Of a DNA stretch of 64,000 nt, positions 19,700-31,531 are shown in pieces. The DNA is from Aedes albopictus. Its lineage: Eukaryota; Arthropoda; Insecta; Diptera; Culicidae. The stretch covers positions 483,160,252 through 483,224,251 of the forward strand of contig NC_085137.1 in the NCBI RefSeq assembly GCF_035046485.1. Reading direction: 5' to 3'. The notes beneath the pieces are model-generated. The model was not told the origin of the DNA and ran no database searches. It saw only the letters and a list, made by a program, of their open reading frames with translations. Within the stretch, counting starts at the first letter, position 1; the number at the start of each line of letters is the position of its first letter. The position numbers and the translations under genes are program-made.

Positions 19700-22600
19700 T
19701 TCTGGTCCTCACAAGTTCCTACCTCATGCTTCCACGGGTCAAGCGATGACAAAGACCGCCAGCTAAGAGTTGTGTGCTTAGCTGGTAGTGCAGCCTGGGC
19801 ACTGTTGTCCTTCTGACTTCAGCTTGATTGAGGAGGTACGGCTCGAGCGTCTGTTTATCAAGGAGGTGCGGCTCAAACAGCGTCTGTTCTGGCATCCAGC
19901 GGCTGAGTATGGAATGCTCCTCCACCGGAAGCTATACCTAAGGTGGCAGCCCCACCACGGTGGATAGGGGACCTTAGGCCAACAACCTACTGTTTTCTGA
20001 AACCCAAAAACCGTTACAGAACCCAAAAATGAAAGATTATGAACTGATTCAACTACAAAGACTTTTAGCGCGAAACAACGGACAAGAATTGGAACTTGGA
20101 ATGTATTAACCCTAGTCCAGCAGGGTAAGCTGGCAACCAGCCAATGAGGCATGCCATATGAAGCTTGAGAGCCTAGGACTGAGCGAAGTCCGTTGGCGCA
20201 ACTTTGGAGAAGACAGATTGGCGTCGGGTCAAATTCTGATATACTCTGGCCTACGAGGTGAACACGCTCCTCGCCACCATGGAGTTGGTTTCCTGCTCAG
20301 CGCTCACGCCCACGCTGCGCTCATGAAGTGGGAATCTATAAATGAGAGGATAATTGTAGCCAGATTCAGATCACGAATTCGAAACCTTACCATGATCCAA
20401 TATTACGCGTCAACCGATGCTGCCGAATTGTAAGACAAAGTGAACTTTTACAGCCAACTGAATGCTGTCATGGACAAGATCCTCATGGGCGACTTCAACG
20501 CGAAGGTTGGTTCTGACAACTCGGACTATTTATGAGCACGTCATTAGAAGCAATGGTCTCGGAGAAATGAGCGAAAACGGAGAACTGTTTGCAGAGTTTT
20601 GTGACAACAATCGCTCTTTCCTCATCGACCAGTGCACACAGTGACATGGGTTTCCCGTGATGGCGTCATGGAAAATCCAATCGACTTCGACCATCATCTC
20701 CGAATCGGCGAGATCCGACTGCGCATTGCTAGGATTCATCGACAGGAGGAGGAAATCGGGCGCCGGTTCAACACACGGCGACTGGAAGATGCTGCGGTGA
20801 AAAGGCCCTTCGTCGAGGACTTAGAAAACCGTGCTGCGGATATTCCAGAAGGTGGAAACGTAGAATATCAGTGGAGCCGCATCAAGAACGCCTTCATCGC
20901 CACCGCCGAGAATAATTTGGGTGAGCTACGCACCCGGAAAAACAGTGACGCAGATGATACGTGGAGTAAGATAGAGGAGCGAAGGAACGCCACAGCCGCG
21001 ATAGAGCGACCGAAAACACGAGAAGCCAAAGCCGTAGCCCGTCAGCGCTATTCGGCTCTCGAGAAGGAAGTGAAACGCTCATGAAGACGGGACAAAAGAG
21101 CGTGGGCGGACTCCGTAGCCGACGAAGGCGAGAAAGCCACAAACACCGGCGACATCCGTCTCTTCTACGCTGTTTCACGTCGCCTTAGTGGGATCAAGAT
21201 GAATGATACGATGCCCGTGAAAGACAAGACACTTCTGGACAGTTACTGACCGACCCGATGACCAGTTGAAACGCTGGTTCGAGCACTTTGGAAACCTTTT
21301 TCAAGTGTCGGCCACGCCATCAACACCTCAGCATGATCCGCCAAGAGTTCGACGCATTACCCGTGTCAACACCGAAGCTCCATCAGTGCAGGAGATAGAA
21401 ACAGCCATCCGTAGCTTGAAATCGAACAGGGCCGCAGGGGTCGATCGCATATCAGCTGAGATGCTCAAAGCTGACCCCGTAGTATCCGCACAACTACCGC
21501 ATCAATTATTTTGCAACATATGGGAAACCGCAACATTTCCGGCCGACTGGATGCAAGGCGTCTTAGTAAAGGTACCCGAAAAGGGTGACCTGACTGTATG
21601 CGATAATTGGCGAGGCATCATGTTACTGTGTATCGTTCTCAAAGTCCTCTGCAAAGTGATCTTTAACCGGATACGGGAGAAGATTGACGCAACTCTCCGA
21701 CGACAGCAAGCAGGATTCCGATCCTGTGTGAACCATATTATCACGCTCCGTATCATTCTGGAGCAAATCAATGAAGTCCAAAAGTCTTTCTACAGGTACC
21801 AAGCCTGGTGTTCATTGTTTACGAATAAGCTTTCGACCGTCTCAATCACGGAAACATGTGGGAAGCCCTCAGGCGCAAGGGTGTCCCTGAGAAAATCATC
21901 GGTCTCATTGAAGCACAGTACAGGGCATTTTCGTGCAGAGTACTGCACAACGGTGTTTTTTTTTTCGATCCCATCCGCTACTGTTCCTCATCGTAATCGA
22001 CGAGATCCTGGTAGGTGCGACTGACCGTGAACCAAATCGTGGATTGCTTTGGCAGCCCATTACCATGGAACACCTAAATGACTTCGAAGTGGCAGATGAC
22101 GTTGCTCTCCTAGCTCAACGGCGCTCTGTAAAGCAAGCTCGATGATCTTGCCAATCGTTCCTCAGTGGCAGGTCTTACCATCAACGTCAACAAGACCAAA
22201 TCATTAGATGTAAACATGGTCAACCCTTCCAGCTTTACGGTGGTTGGGCAATCAGTGGAGAATGTTCAAAGCTTCCAATATCTTGGTAGTCAAATGGCGG
22301 CCGATGGCGGCACCAAGATCGACATAGGTGCACGGATCAAGAAGGTGAGGGCTACTTTTTAGAGATTAAGAAACGTATGGAAAAACAACCACATTAGTCG
22401 ACGCACCAAACTCCGAATTTCCAACTCGAACGTGAAATCTGTGCTGCTATACGCCAGTGAAACCTGGTGTGTATCAGAGGAGAACACTCAACGGCTGCAG
22501 GTCTTCGTCAATAGATGCCTGCGGTATATAATTCGTGCATGGTGGCCTCACAATTGGATCTCCAACGTGGAGCTCTATTGTCGATGTCATCAAAAGCCGA

Positions 22601-22963
22601 GAGCGACAGAAATGCGGGAGCGAAAGTGGAGGTGGGTCGGCCACATTCTACGCAGGGGCGGAAACGAAATCTGCAAGCAAGCGTTAGATTGAAACCCAAC
22701 AGAACATCACAGCAGAGAGGCAGACCCAGAGGCTCATGGTGGCGCAGCCTCAACAACGAAATCAAGCAAGTTTAAAGAAACTTGACCTAGAGACGAACCA
22801 TCCAAAGGCTGAAAGTCTCTAAAATAAAGCTAAATCAATCAGAAATTTGACCTGGCCACAGGTCAAGGCGATGGCTGGCAATCACTCAGGATGGAAATCA
22901 TTCAATTCGGCCCTCTGCACCACCGTGGGTGCCCAGGACTGAAAGTAAGTTAGTAAGTAGTTA
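19700..22963 (+). pseudogene. Decayed non-LTR retrotransposon, APE/RT type
   Basis: Fragments of one endonuclease/RT polyprotein occur in order across several frames. Endonuclease pieces are LGLSEVRW (20170-20196) and ILMGDFNAKVGSDN (~20477-20520). RT pieces are a WRGIMLL block (~21609-21630), RQQAGFRS (~21700-21725) and a VADDVALLA box (~22090-22116, usually FADD). C-terminal pieces are YLGSQMAADGG (~22279-22311) and RWVGHILRRG (~22630-22660). The reading frame is broken by several shifts and stops, and the region after ~21790 is scrambled. The ORF's original stop near 22940 is followed directly by an AAGTAAGTTAGTAAGT tail, so the 3' end is intact. A 53-bp insertion interrupts the C-terminus. 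The clade is unresolved; an RTE-like or CR1-like group is possible. Confidence 0.75.
22788..22840 (+). mobile_element. 53-bp retro-insertion with 12-bp target duplication
   Basis: It interrupts the LINE C-terminus. It begins TAGAGACGAACCATCC, contains AAAGTCTCTAAAATAAAG and ends in an AATCAATC tail. The flanks are AGAAACTTGACC (22776-22787) and AGAAATTTGACC (22841-22852), 11 of 12 identical. Both the tail and the duplication are typical of LINE-driven insertion, so this is a very short SINE or a 3'-end scrap of a LINE. Confidence 0.65.
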
Positions 22964-23359
22964 TTCGACAGGGATCAACTCAAGCCAGTGTTGATGTTCT
23001 CGCCAGAATTCCACTGAAAAGTTGCAACTTACCTGGCACAAATTTCACCAGAAACCAGGTTCTGGCTTTATTAGGCATTCGCAAAGAAATTTGTCTACAA
23101 AATTTAAGTATTGCAAAACAGTATCAAAAGCATATCTACGTGGGATTGCTTACACAAAGCTAGTTTTGGGACGCTTTTGATTGTCTTTGATTTTAATAAA
23201 TTATCCGCAAGTTCTATAGCATTAGTGTCAAAGATTTTATTTTGTTTGGAGAACTTGTAGCAGACAAAGATATCTTTCAATTCGTGCTAAAAGAATTACT
23301 CTTCGTTAAGTTTGAGAGTAGCAAGGATTATTTAAAGTTCGAAAATAGTCGAAAGGCAT

Positions 23360-23690
23360 ACAGGGTAAATGTACCAATAGTGGTGCAATAAGTGCTCCTT
23401 GTAGGAAAATAATTGAATGAAATTGATAATACCACAAAATAAAAAGCCTAAAAACGTTAATCGGTAGTTTTTCACTTAAATTTGCTATGAAAAATGTAAA
23501 AACCATCGTTTATTTCAGTTTTTGCTAATAAATCACTTGCACCAACTATTGGTACGCGATTCCTGTTATGGTGGTAAAATTTAACTTTGGTTCCTATAGT
23601 GGCGCATCCCATTGAATTCTTATGGGACCCACCACAATAGGAACATTACCACCACTATAGGTGCAAAAGAGCAAAAAAATTAAGGAAAAC
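23360..23690. repeat. Cluster of CCACTATTGG / CCACTATAGG motifs
   Basis: The words ACCAATAGTGG, CAACTATTGGTAC, TTCCTATAGTGG and CACCACTATAGG recur in both orientations. Comparable words appear at 27605-27670 (CCACTATTGGTAC, ACTATTGGTCC). Together they may be the outer inverted ends of a larger element spanning 23360-27672. Confidence 0.4.
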
Positions 23691-23754
23691 AATTGTTTAA
23701 AATAGGTTTTTCAACAAATCCTAAATTCAAAACTTAATAATTGTAATTAATTAA

Positions 23755-23847
23755 CCCTTATGTAGCCGGCAGGGTACCCGGGTACCCAGCACCCATTTAA
23801 AATACAAGGTGTAGAAAAAAGCGAAAAGTTTGCCGGCCACATAACGG
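23755..23847. mobile_element. 93-bp TTAA-flanked MITE, piggyBac type
   Basis: TTAA lies on both sides (23751-23754, 23848-23851). Ends are CCCTTATGTAGCCGGC at the left and the complement of CCGTTATGTGGCCGGC at the right. The interior contains the palindromic GGGTACCCGGGTACCC. TTAA target sites and CCCTT-type ends are diagnostic of the piggyBac superfamily. Confidence 0.8.
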
Positions 23848-23862
23848 TTAAGTATAATACAT

Positions 23863-26800
23863 GGTGCTCCCCAGACCGTTATTTTAAAATAAAAATCTCC
23901 ATTTAATCGGTGCCCACCATTGGTTTTCTATGACTATCCTGCATGTCTGGGCAAAATTTGAAAAAAATCGTAGGGCCCATTTTTGAGTTAGGCCCTTTTA
24001 AAGGGCGTAAACCCATATATTCAAAGTAAACATCAAAATATTTATGTGCTCAGTCATTTTTTAACGAATTTAAGAAATATTTTCACGAAGAATCGTTTTG
24101 TATTGAGTACCAGTAGTGTCAAACATAATTTTGACTGATTTCTACCTACATGTGAAAAGGGCGGAACAACCATTGCACGCCTCTGCTTCCTAGGCGCATT
24201 TCAATTTATTTATGAAAACATATACCGTTATCAGATACAGGGGAGTCTGCTCTACCTGATACTGGTCAGAGGTTGCAGAAATTTGCAATGGTTGTTACGC
24301 CATTTTCAAATGCTAGTGTAGATTTTTTGATGAAAATGAGAACATTTGAATGTTGTAATATGGATAAGTGAGTACTATTACGTGAATATCACAATAAATT
24401 CTAAACATCAATGTTTGCTTCAACTAAGAATAAAATGCGGACGAAATTACAAGAAAAGGAAAACATAAAGATATCTATAAACCTAATACATGATAAAAGT
24501 GATGAGGAAATTTAAATAGGACCAAATAGAAGAGGAAATTTAATAGAAATTGCAGTAAAAAGTTTGAGCCATGATATTTTATCCATATAAGTTCGTTTTC
24601 ACACATGAATGTAACACAAAATAAATACCCAAGTATGAGGCAGAGCAGATCCCAAAAAAATATCTTATTCAAAGAAATGGGTTTTAAAATATTTGCTACA
24701 AGATACACAGCGCAACATTTTTTTATCTCAAGAGCAAACTTATGTGGGATTTTGGGCCGCTGAATCCGAATCCGGGCTCAGATTTGCTCTAACACGTCAC
24801 AATTTTGAGCTATACCTCAAATTATACGGCAAAATATGCGATTTTGGGCTTTTTAGACTGCAAACCATTAAGCAAGGAAATATTTTTTTAAGCAATCAAA
24901 AGCTTAATTGGTCAACTAACATCTAAATCAACGACTCATGCAAAATATTTCATTTTACCTAATCAAATTTAATAGATTTAAGCATTTTATGTTAGTATGA
25001 AAACTTGCATGCAACTTTTGGAGGGTGACTTGTATGGGAAATTCGTACCTAACATAAATCGTTTAAAACTATCAAATTTGATTTGGTAAAACGAAATATT
25101 TTGCATGAGTCGTTAATTTAGATGTTAATTGACGAATTAACCTTTTGATTGCTTAAAAAAAATATTTCCTTGCTTAATGGTTTGCAGTCAAAAAAGCCCA
25201 AAATCGCATATTTTGCCGTATAAATTGAGGTATAGCTCAAAATTGTGACGTGTTAGAGCAAATCTGAGCCCGGACTCGGATTCAGCGGCCCAAAATCCTT
25301 CGGAGACACATAAGTTTTCTCTTGAGACAGACAAAAAGTTAATTTTTGTTACGCTGTGATATCAATCGTTTTTCCAGTGTTTTATGTCTCTCGAGTCTAT
25401 TAACATTTAATCATTCTCAAGAGTTGATGGTGTGATATCCATCACGATGTTTGGACATTCTAGTGTGAAGCACATGTGCTTTAAGACTGGGGCCTGAATC
25501 TCACTTCTAATGTAAAGTAGAAGTAGGAAAGTAAGCCATTTCGACTAGAAATCTTATTGGGCTTAAAGCTAGTTAAAACAGATAAATAGTTATTTTCAGA
25601 ATATGATGTCAATACATCTGATACATTTATACAAAAAGTTTTTAAATTCGTTAAAAAAAATAGGATTAATAAATAAACCATCTGAAGAAAAGAAGGCCAA
25701 TATTTCGGTCCCTTAAATCAAAGACCACTTTATCAAAAACACTTGCAGCACTTCCGAAGATCGGGAGTCACTGTTACCAGCGCCACCACGGATGAAGGTG
25801 GAACTTTTTATGATAGTGTGTGTAAATCTTCATACTCGCACCAATACACTCTTACACTTTTATACAAAGGTACCACCTTAACTCAACAGGCGGCAGTGCC
25901 GTCGGTGACGATTGCCATTAGTATGGGAAAATATCAGAGTTGCATGTCTTCTTGATGAAGTAGTCTTCGCTTAAATGTTGAAAATATTGTGTGGACAAAA
26001 GGGGGGAGGGGGTTAAGATGGCCACCGATTGATTCCTTTCTTGTTGTTATCATATATTCTCACTTCTTACAAAAAACAACAAAAATAATACAAGAACAAA
26101 CCAGAACAGATAGCTTACGTTGATTATGGACAGCGCCAGTTGAAATGAGCCGCGAAAATTATTGAAGAAACTACTCACTCACATAAAATATACAGATGTC
26201 TCTGTAAAAGTAGATATATACAAGCTTGTTTTGGCATTAGAGTCTTTTAATTTGCAATACGCGTCCACATAGTGTCAGCGATTTGGCATTTATCATACTC
26301 ATACGCTTGAATCCGCTTGTAGATAGTATTACTATTCTGCAGAATTGAACCTAACACTCAACGCCATTGAATTTGAGGGGACTGCGTTTCGTTTCACTTC
26401 AACGATTAACATCAACTCAATTTCACCATGGCATGGTATCTTTTCACACTTAAAATAAAGATTCTGCGGCCAATCAGTTGCGAACAAAGCACCTTGTGAT
26501 TATCGAATTAGATGATAAAAGATGACAAATCTCTGTCAAGAGGCACTTTTGGTGTGATGATCATGTTTTCTCATAGTAAATTCAAACACATTTTTGTGGT
26601 CTTCACTGCAAAGCGGCTTTCAGTGTTGGTATTATTATTATTTATATTACACTACTTTCGTATTTAAGATATTACTTTTTTAAATACAATACATACTTTA
26701 TTAAATGTAATTGCCAATCGAAATTTATAAATAATCACATATTGGTGTTCCTGATTTTATACAGAATTTATTCGTTTTTTTTTAATTCTTCTGCAAATAA

Positions 26801-27545
26801 AACTAGTCTGTTAAGGACTTAAAACAATTTCAACTCTTCTTCTACGCTAGCAAGATGCGATACGCTCCGGGTAGAACCTTTGGTTAAATTCTTACCCTGT
26901 CCGTCCCTCAAAATGTGACCTTCTAACCTTGAGCTGCCACGAGTATTGTCACTTCCTCCCATAACTAACAGATATGATTGAAAGTTGTCATCGTGAGTAT
27001 ATTGTATATTTTTAGTTCAAAAAGAACTTCGGCTCCGTAAAGCGTTATACGTGATTGAGCCCCGAATAAATGAACTAGATAAAAAAAACTCTTCTTCCTT
27101 TTATGCTTACGCACATATTGTGCATTCCCTTCATTTATTTTTTTGTTTATTCACGATTTTCTTAACGTAGTTGACTTAAGAAGTTACAAACATTATTGAA
27201 ATATTTTCATATAAATCCACATTTGTTTATGTCAACTAATAAAAATGTTCATATTTTCTTCAAAAAGTTCAACAAAAACTATGCTTAACATATCTAATAT
27301 TCAATGCAATACAATTCTTCTTGAACATATTTCATCAAAATCGTTCAAAAATGGCTGAGTACATAAATATTTTGATTTTTTCTTTGAAAATATGGCTTTA
27401 CGCCCTTTGAAAGGGCCTAAACTCAAAAATGGGCCCTACGATTTTTTAAAATTTTGCCCAGACATGCAGGATAGTCATAGAAAACGAATGGTGGGCACCG
27501 ATTAAATGGAGATTTTTATTTTATAATAACGGTCTGGGGAGCACC
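23863..27545. mobile_element. 3.7-kb element with ~250-bp inverted termini
   Basis: The left arm (23863 to about 24110) starts GGTGCTCCCCAGACCG. It is the reverse complement of the right arm (about 27290 to 27545), with shared blocks such as GGGCCCATTTTTGAGTT and TTTTGCCCAGACATGCAGG. I could not fix a target duplication. The interior has no recognisable transposase and hosts another foldback. The rest of the interior (25360-27290) is AT-rich DNA with short unrecognised open frames. Confidence 0.7.
24706..25358. mobile_element. 653-bp foldback MITE, CACAGCG termini
   Basis: The whole element folds back. CACAGCGCAACA at the left pairs with TGTTACGCTGTG at the right, and inner arms share GAGCCCGGACTCGGATTC-like and AATCGCATATTTTGCCGTA words. 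It is flanked by ATA on both sides, so the target duplication is short. A related end fragment is at 9170-9309. Confidence 0.75.
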
Positions 27546-27549
27546 GTGA

Positions 27550-29480
27550 TAATGCATCTATTAAAAATGGTATTTGAGAGCTTTTTGGTAGAAAAAGTAC
27601 TAAATTGCCAGTACCACCACTATTGGTACTAAGTTGGTCTGGACTATTGGTCCACTAAGGGAGCTTTTACCCCATTTGATTTTATGCACCTCTTGATTTT
27701 AATGGATTTGGCTGTATTCTTTATTGGTGACTTCTTTTCCGATGTTGATCAAAATATGGGTGAGGAGAGGTCTAGTATTGACGCCCGCAAACACATCGCT
27801 GCAAAACACTTGATTTGTCTTAGTGTAAATTGTCATTTGATTACCTTAAATAGTCATCAATAACGATTCCTAGAGTATCATTGATAAAGCATTATAGATG
27901 ATACACACCTTGCTCTGGGAAGTATTACAACTTCATAATCGTCATGACACAAATAGAAATTGTTTTTTAATAAAGTTTCCCACATCAAAACAGAAATGGG
28001 AATAGGACAGTCACTTTGCACCTAAATACCCGATGACACAAACCACCCACTTTTCTGCCTGTTTTCATAAACCACTGGAAAGATTTCTAAAATTCCCTCT
28101 TACGTATAGGGTTTCATATCTCCCCGAACCTGACCTTATTCGACTGACAGTAATCAATCGTGTATCGACACATATCAATGGGCCAAACCACAAACCGTTC
28201 TTTGAAAGCAATTCGACCCAATAAATCCGCATCGGTCGACGAACGCCAATTGTAGGGATCTCTCTTCCCAGTCCAATCGATCATCATCAACCGCAGTTTG
28301 TTTTCCCCTTCAGTCAGTGTTGGCTTCTTTTCCCAGCTTCACGCCCATTCTACCGCTCATTATCTCTTACCTTCACGCGGCGCTTCCCCAACAAAGGGAT
28401 CAAAAATTCGCGATTCGTCCAATTTGTTTGTTCTTTCTTTTCAATTTTATTCTTTTGCAAATTTGATCCAAGCAGTGATTACACAAGTTTACAAAATAAA
28501 ACGAAAGTCGTGAACTTCTGTGAACGACCAAAGTTTTTGAAGCACAATTTAGTGCTGATTTCGAAACCGACCTTCAAAAAATTTAAAGTAGAACAGTTTT
28601 TGAGTTTTAGATCAATATCGAGTTTTGTAACTTTTCAAAATATGTAATTTACTAAAATTCAAATATAATGCGTTTTGTTCAACCAATTTTAAATCTTTTT
28701 CCATAAATTAAAAGCTGAATACAATACCATTCGATCATCTGAATACAGGATTTGCATCAGATTGATGAAATTCAAGATATTGGCGAGTTTTAGGGACAAT
28801 CTTCTTAAATTTTAGCAAAATTCCCAAAAAATTTGGAAGAAATGTTTTTTTTTCAATAAGAAAAAACTAACTGAAAAATTCTTTCTCGACGTTTATTTGA
28901 CATATCATATGTAGGCGAGTTACAGTAAAAGTTTTAGCTCAATCGGAGCTTTGAATACGGAGAATGAGATGTTTGAAGTGAGCTACTTTGCTTAAAAATA
29001 GAACAAAAATCGATTTCAAATCATCAACCTTGTATGGAAAGTCGAAAAAATTTCCGCTCTACTGTATTTTTTTTCCTTCGCGTTTTCGAACTCAGGGCAT
29101 GATTCTACACCAAAAATGATCATCAGCTTACCGAGTTCAAAAATGCTGTAAACTAGTGTTATCAAGAAGAAACCATATATCTTTCAGCGATACCTCATTC
29201 GCATGGCAAAAACAAGTTCCCGCGATGAGGCGACCGGTGACCACACGAGTAGTCAAATTATCGGTCAGTGTGAAACTGGGTTATCATTATGCGGGCTGCT
29301 AGCTGCTTGGAGCATCGTTGGGTTTGAGACCGCGGGATAGGATGCCTGCTGAACTGGTGCTACGACGACGGTCGATATCAAACAGCTTCGATACAAAACT
29401 CACATCCTCTCCGTCACAGACCGGGGACGCACTAATGGATTTTTTCTGGCCAAAAGATAATTTCTTCTCTGTACTCTATA
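27550..29480. other. Mostly unique DNA, no gene recognised
   Basis: Outer motif words occur up to 27672. The region 28240-28500 is pyrimidine-rich and GC-richer than its surroundings, with overlapping open frames but no recognisable domain. The stretch 28550-29180 is AT-rich. Confidence 0.35.
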
Positions 29481-29483
29481 ATG

Positions 29484-30067
29484 TCTCCGTTTTCTCTGTC
29501 TTCTCTGTCTTCTCTGTCTTCTCTGTCTTCTCTGTCTTCTCTGTCTTTTCTGTCTTCTCTGTCTTCTCTGTCTTCTCTGTCTTCTCTGTCTTCTCTGTCT
29601 TCTCTGTTTTCTCTGTCTTCTCTGTCTTCTCTGTCTTCTCTGTCTTCTCTGTCTTCTCTGTCTTCTCTGTCTTCTCTGTCTTCTCTGTCTTCTCTGTCTT
29701 CTCTGTCTTCTCTGTCTTCTCTGTCTTCTCTGTCTTCTCTGTCTTCTCTGTCTTCTCTGTCTTCTCTGTCTTCTCTGTCTTCTCTGTCTTCTCTGTCTTC
29801 TCTGTCTTCTCTGTCTTCTCTGTCTTCTCTGTCTTCTCTGTCTTCTCTGTCTTCTCTGTCTTCTCTGTCTTCTCTGTCTTCTCTGTCTTCTCTGTCTTCT
29901 CTGTCTTCTCTGTCTTCTCTGTCTTCTCTGTCTTCTCTGTCTTCTCTGTCTTCTCTGTCTTCTCTGTCTTCTCTGTCTTCTCTGTCTTCTCTGTCTTCTC
30001 TGTCTTCTCTGTCTTCTCTGTCTTCTCTGTCTTCTCTGTCTTCTCTGTCTTCTCTGTCTTCTCTGTC
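29484..30067. repeat. 9-bp minisatellite, TCTCTGTCT
   Basis: About 64 head-to-tail copies, pyrimidine-only on the plus strand, with only a few T-for-C variants near the left end (for example at 29547 and 29608). A period of 9 keeps frames open on both strands, giving apparent Phe-Ser-Val, Ser-Leu-Ser, Asp-Arg-Glu and Lys-Thr-Glu repeat proteins. These are artefacts of the repeat, not genes. The near-perfect core suggests recent expansion. Confidence 0.95.
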
Positions 30068-30199
30068 ACGTTCACCCATTGATTAGAAAAGAGAAACCGT
30101 TTGTCCTCAAAATAATAATTACCTGAAGACGTAACATGGTGGATTATTCCTTCACCACACTTTCTTTTTTTAGTTTTGGCCAACTAATTTCTTGACATA

Positions 30200-30620
30200 A
30201 CCCACAGTACAGCGCTCGCGCAAGATAGGTCACCATCGCCATCGCCCCAACAACGGCTGACTGGATGATTGAAAAATTACATCCTGTCAAACCGAGCCAA
30301 AGCGTGTGTTTTATTAGCGACTTCAATGCGTCCGCTATCGATGGCGGCGAACCCGATTTGGCGCGTGTCAGCCAGCTGCGTACCACCAACGAACGCCGCC
30401 GGATACATCCCCGGTGCTTTTTTCTCCAGGAACTTTCTCCGATTTGGAAAGGTGCCAATTAGACGGTCATATAGAATGGAACCTATTCGAGTGATTTCGT
30501 ATTGTTCACATGAAACATTTGCCGACATTAGTCGCACCGAAGTCAAAATATTTGGCAAATCCTTTTGGGTAAATAACACCCCCGTCGAAGGTGAGTATAG
30601 GTCATGCATTCAGTGCGTGG
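30200..30620. other. GC-rich island with overlapping open frames, function unknown
   Basis: Around 30290-30470 the sequence is clearly GC-richer than its flanks and open in several frames on both strands. The minus frame 30277-30609 (110 residues) includes YPAAFVGGTQLADTRQIGF, which reads like real protein. On the plus strand a frame from 30269 runs into GAAG|GTGAGTATAG at about 30587-30596, which resembles a strong splice donor. I do not recognise either protein and cannot decide which strand, if any, is coding. Confidence 0.25.
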
Positions 30621-30679
30621 TTGAATCGCCTTTCGGTATCACGCTGATTAATCCGGGTTTTCTGGCGTAGGTGCCCTCC

Positions 30680-31523
30680 TTCAATGTATAAATCAAAAGT
30701 CACGATTCCCCCCGAAAAAAAATTGACCCCTGCAGCTGTAACGAGAGATCGCGAAAGATGCGAAAGCACAACCAATTGCACCCACTTGGTGCCAAACTGC
30801 TCTGGGCTCGGTCGGACTCCGGCTCGAATTTTTTTTATTAATCGTCCATTTGCAACTCAACGGGGAGTTCTTTGAACTGGATTTGGACGGTTGGATCATC
30901 ACAAAACGAGATGTGATTGAGAGAAAGCATGGCCAATTTCTGTCAGTAGTATGTATTGCCCTGTGCCTTCAAATGCTTTTCAATTTTTACAAGCACCGAT
31001 ACCTTCTACTATACAGGGGTCATACAAAAGGGAGTCAACCGTTTGCCTAACGAAAGTGATAAACAGTCGAAAAATGCGGTAGGAAAGCTGTTAATGGGAT
31101 AATGAAGTGTTACTTCCTCCGGGGGCGTTGACCGGTTTCGATGGGATACACTGCCTACCTCAATACGACAATGTAGAAGGGATTGGAATTTCATTTTAGG
31201 GCTTTGATTTGTCAGAAAAAAAAAAGCTGTTTAGCATGCTTCCGATCATTTGGTTAGTTTCATTTATCGGTTCGTTTGCAGTACCAAAAAACGGAGCACC
31301 ATTGATAGTCGAGGCAGCATTGACCGATTTAACCTTCCTCATGAAATGTTCAATTAAATGTTTCACATTAATAAGTTTCTGTTATCGAATGGTGTTTCGT
31401 TAAGCTGAACACCAGCTACGGAAATTTATGGAGTTTATGAAAATAGAGTTTCAAAAACATACACTAAAATGTCACATATAGCCTACATATTTTTATGCAC
31501 TTTGATTTTTGCATCTTTTTATA
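30680..31523. other. Unique DNA, no gene recognised
   Basis: Short open frames on both strands lack recognisable motifs, and I see no repeat structure. Confidence 0.35.
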
Positions 31524-31531
31524 GTCTGCAT

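Noticed and set aside
29318..30183. Four long open frames (Phe-Ser-Val, Ser-Leu-Ser, Asp-Arg-Glu, Lys-Thr-Glu repeats)
   Set aside because: All are readings of the 9-bp minisatellite. A period divisible by three keeps frames open, and no flanking coding sequence supports a protein.
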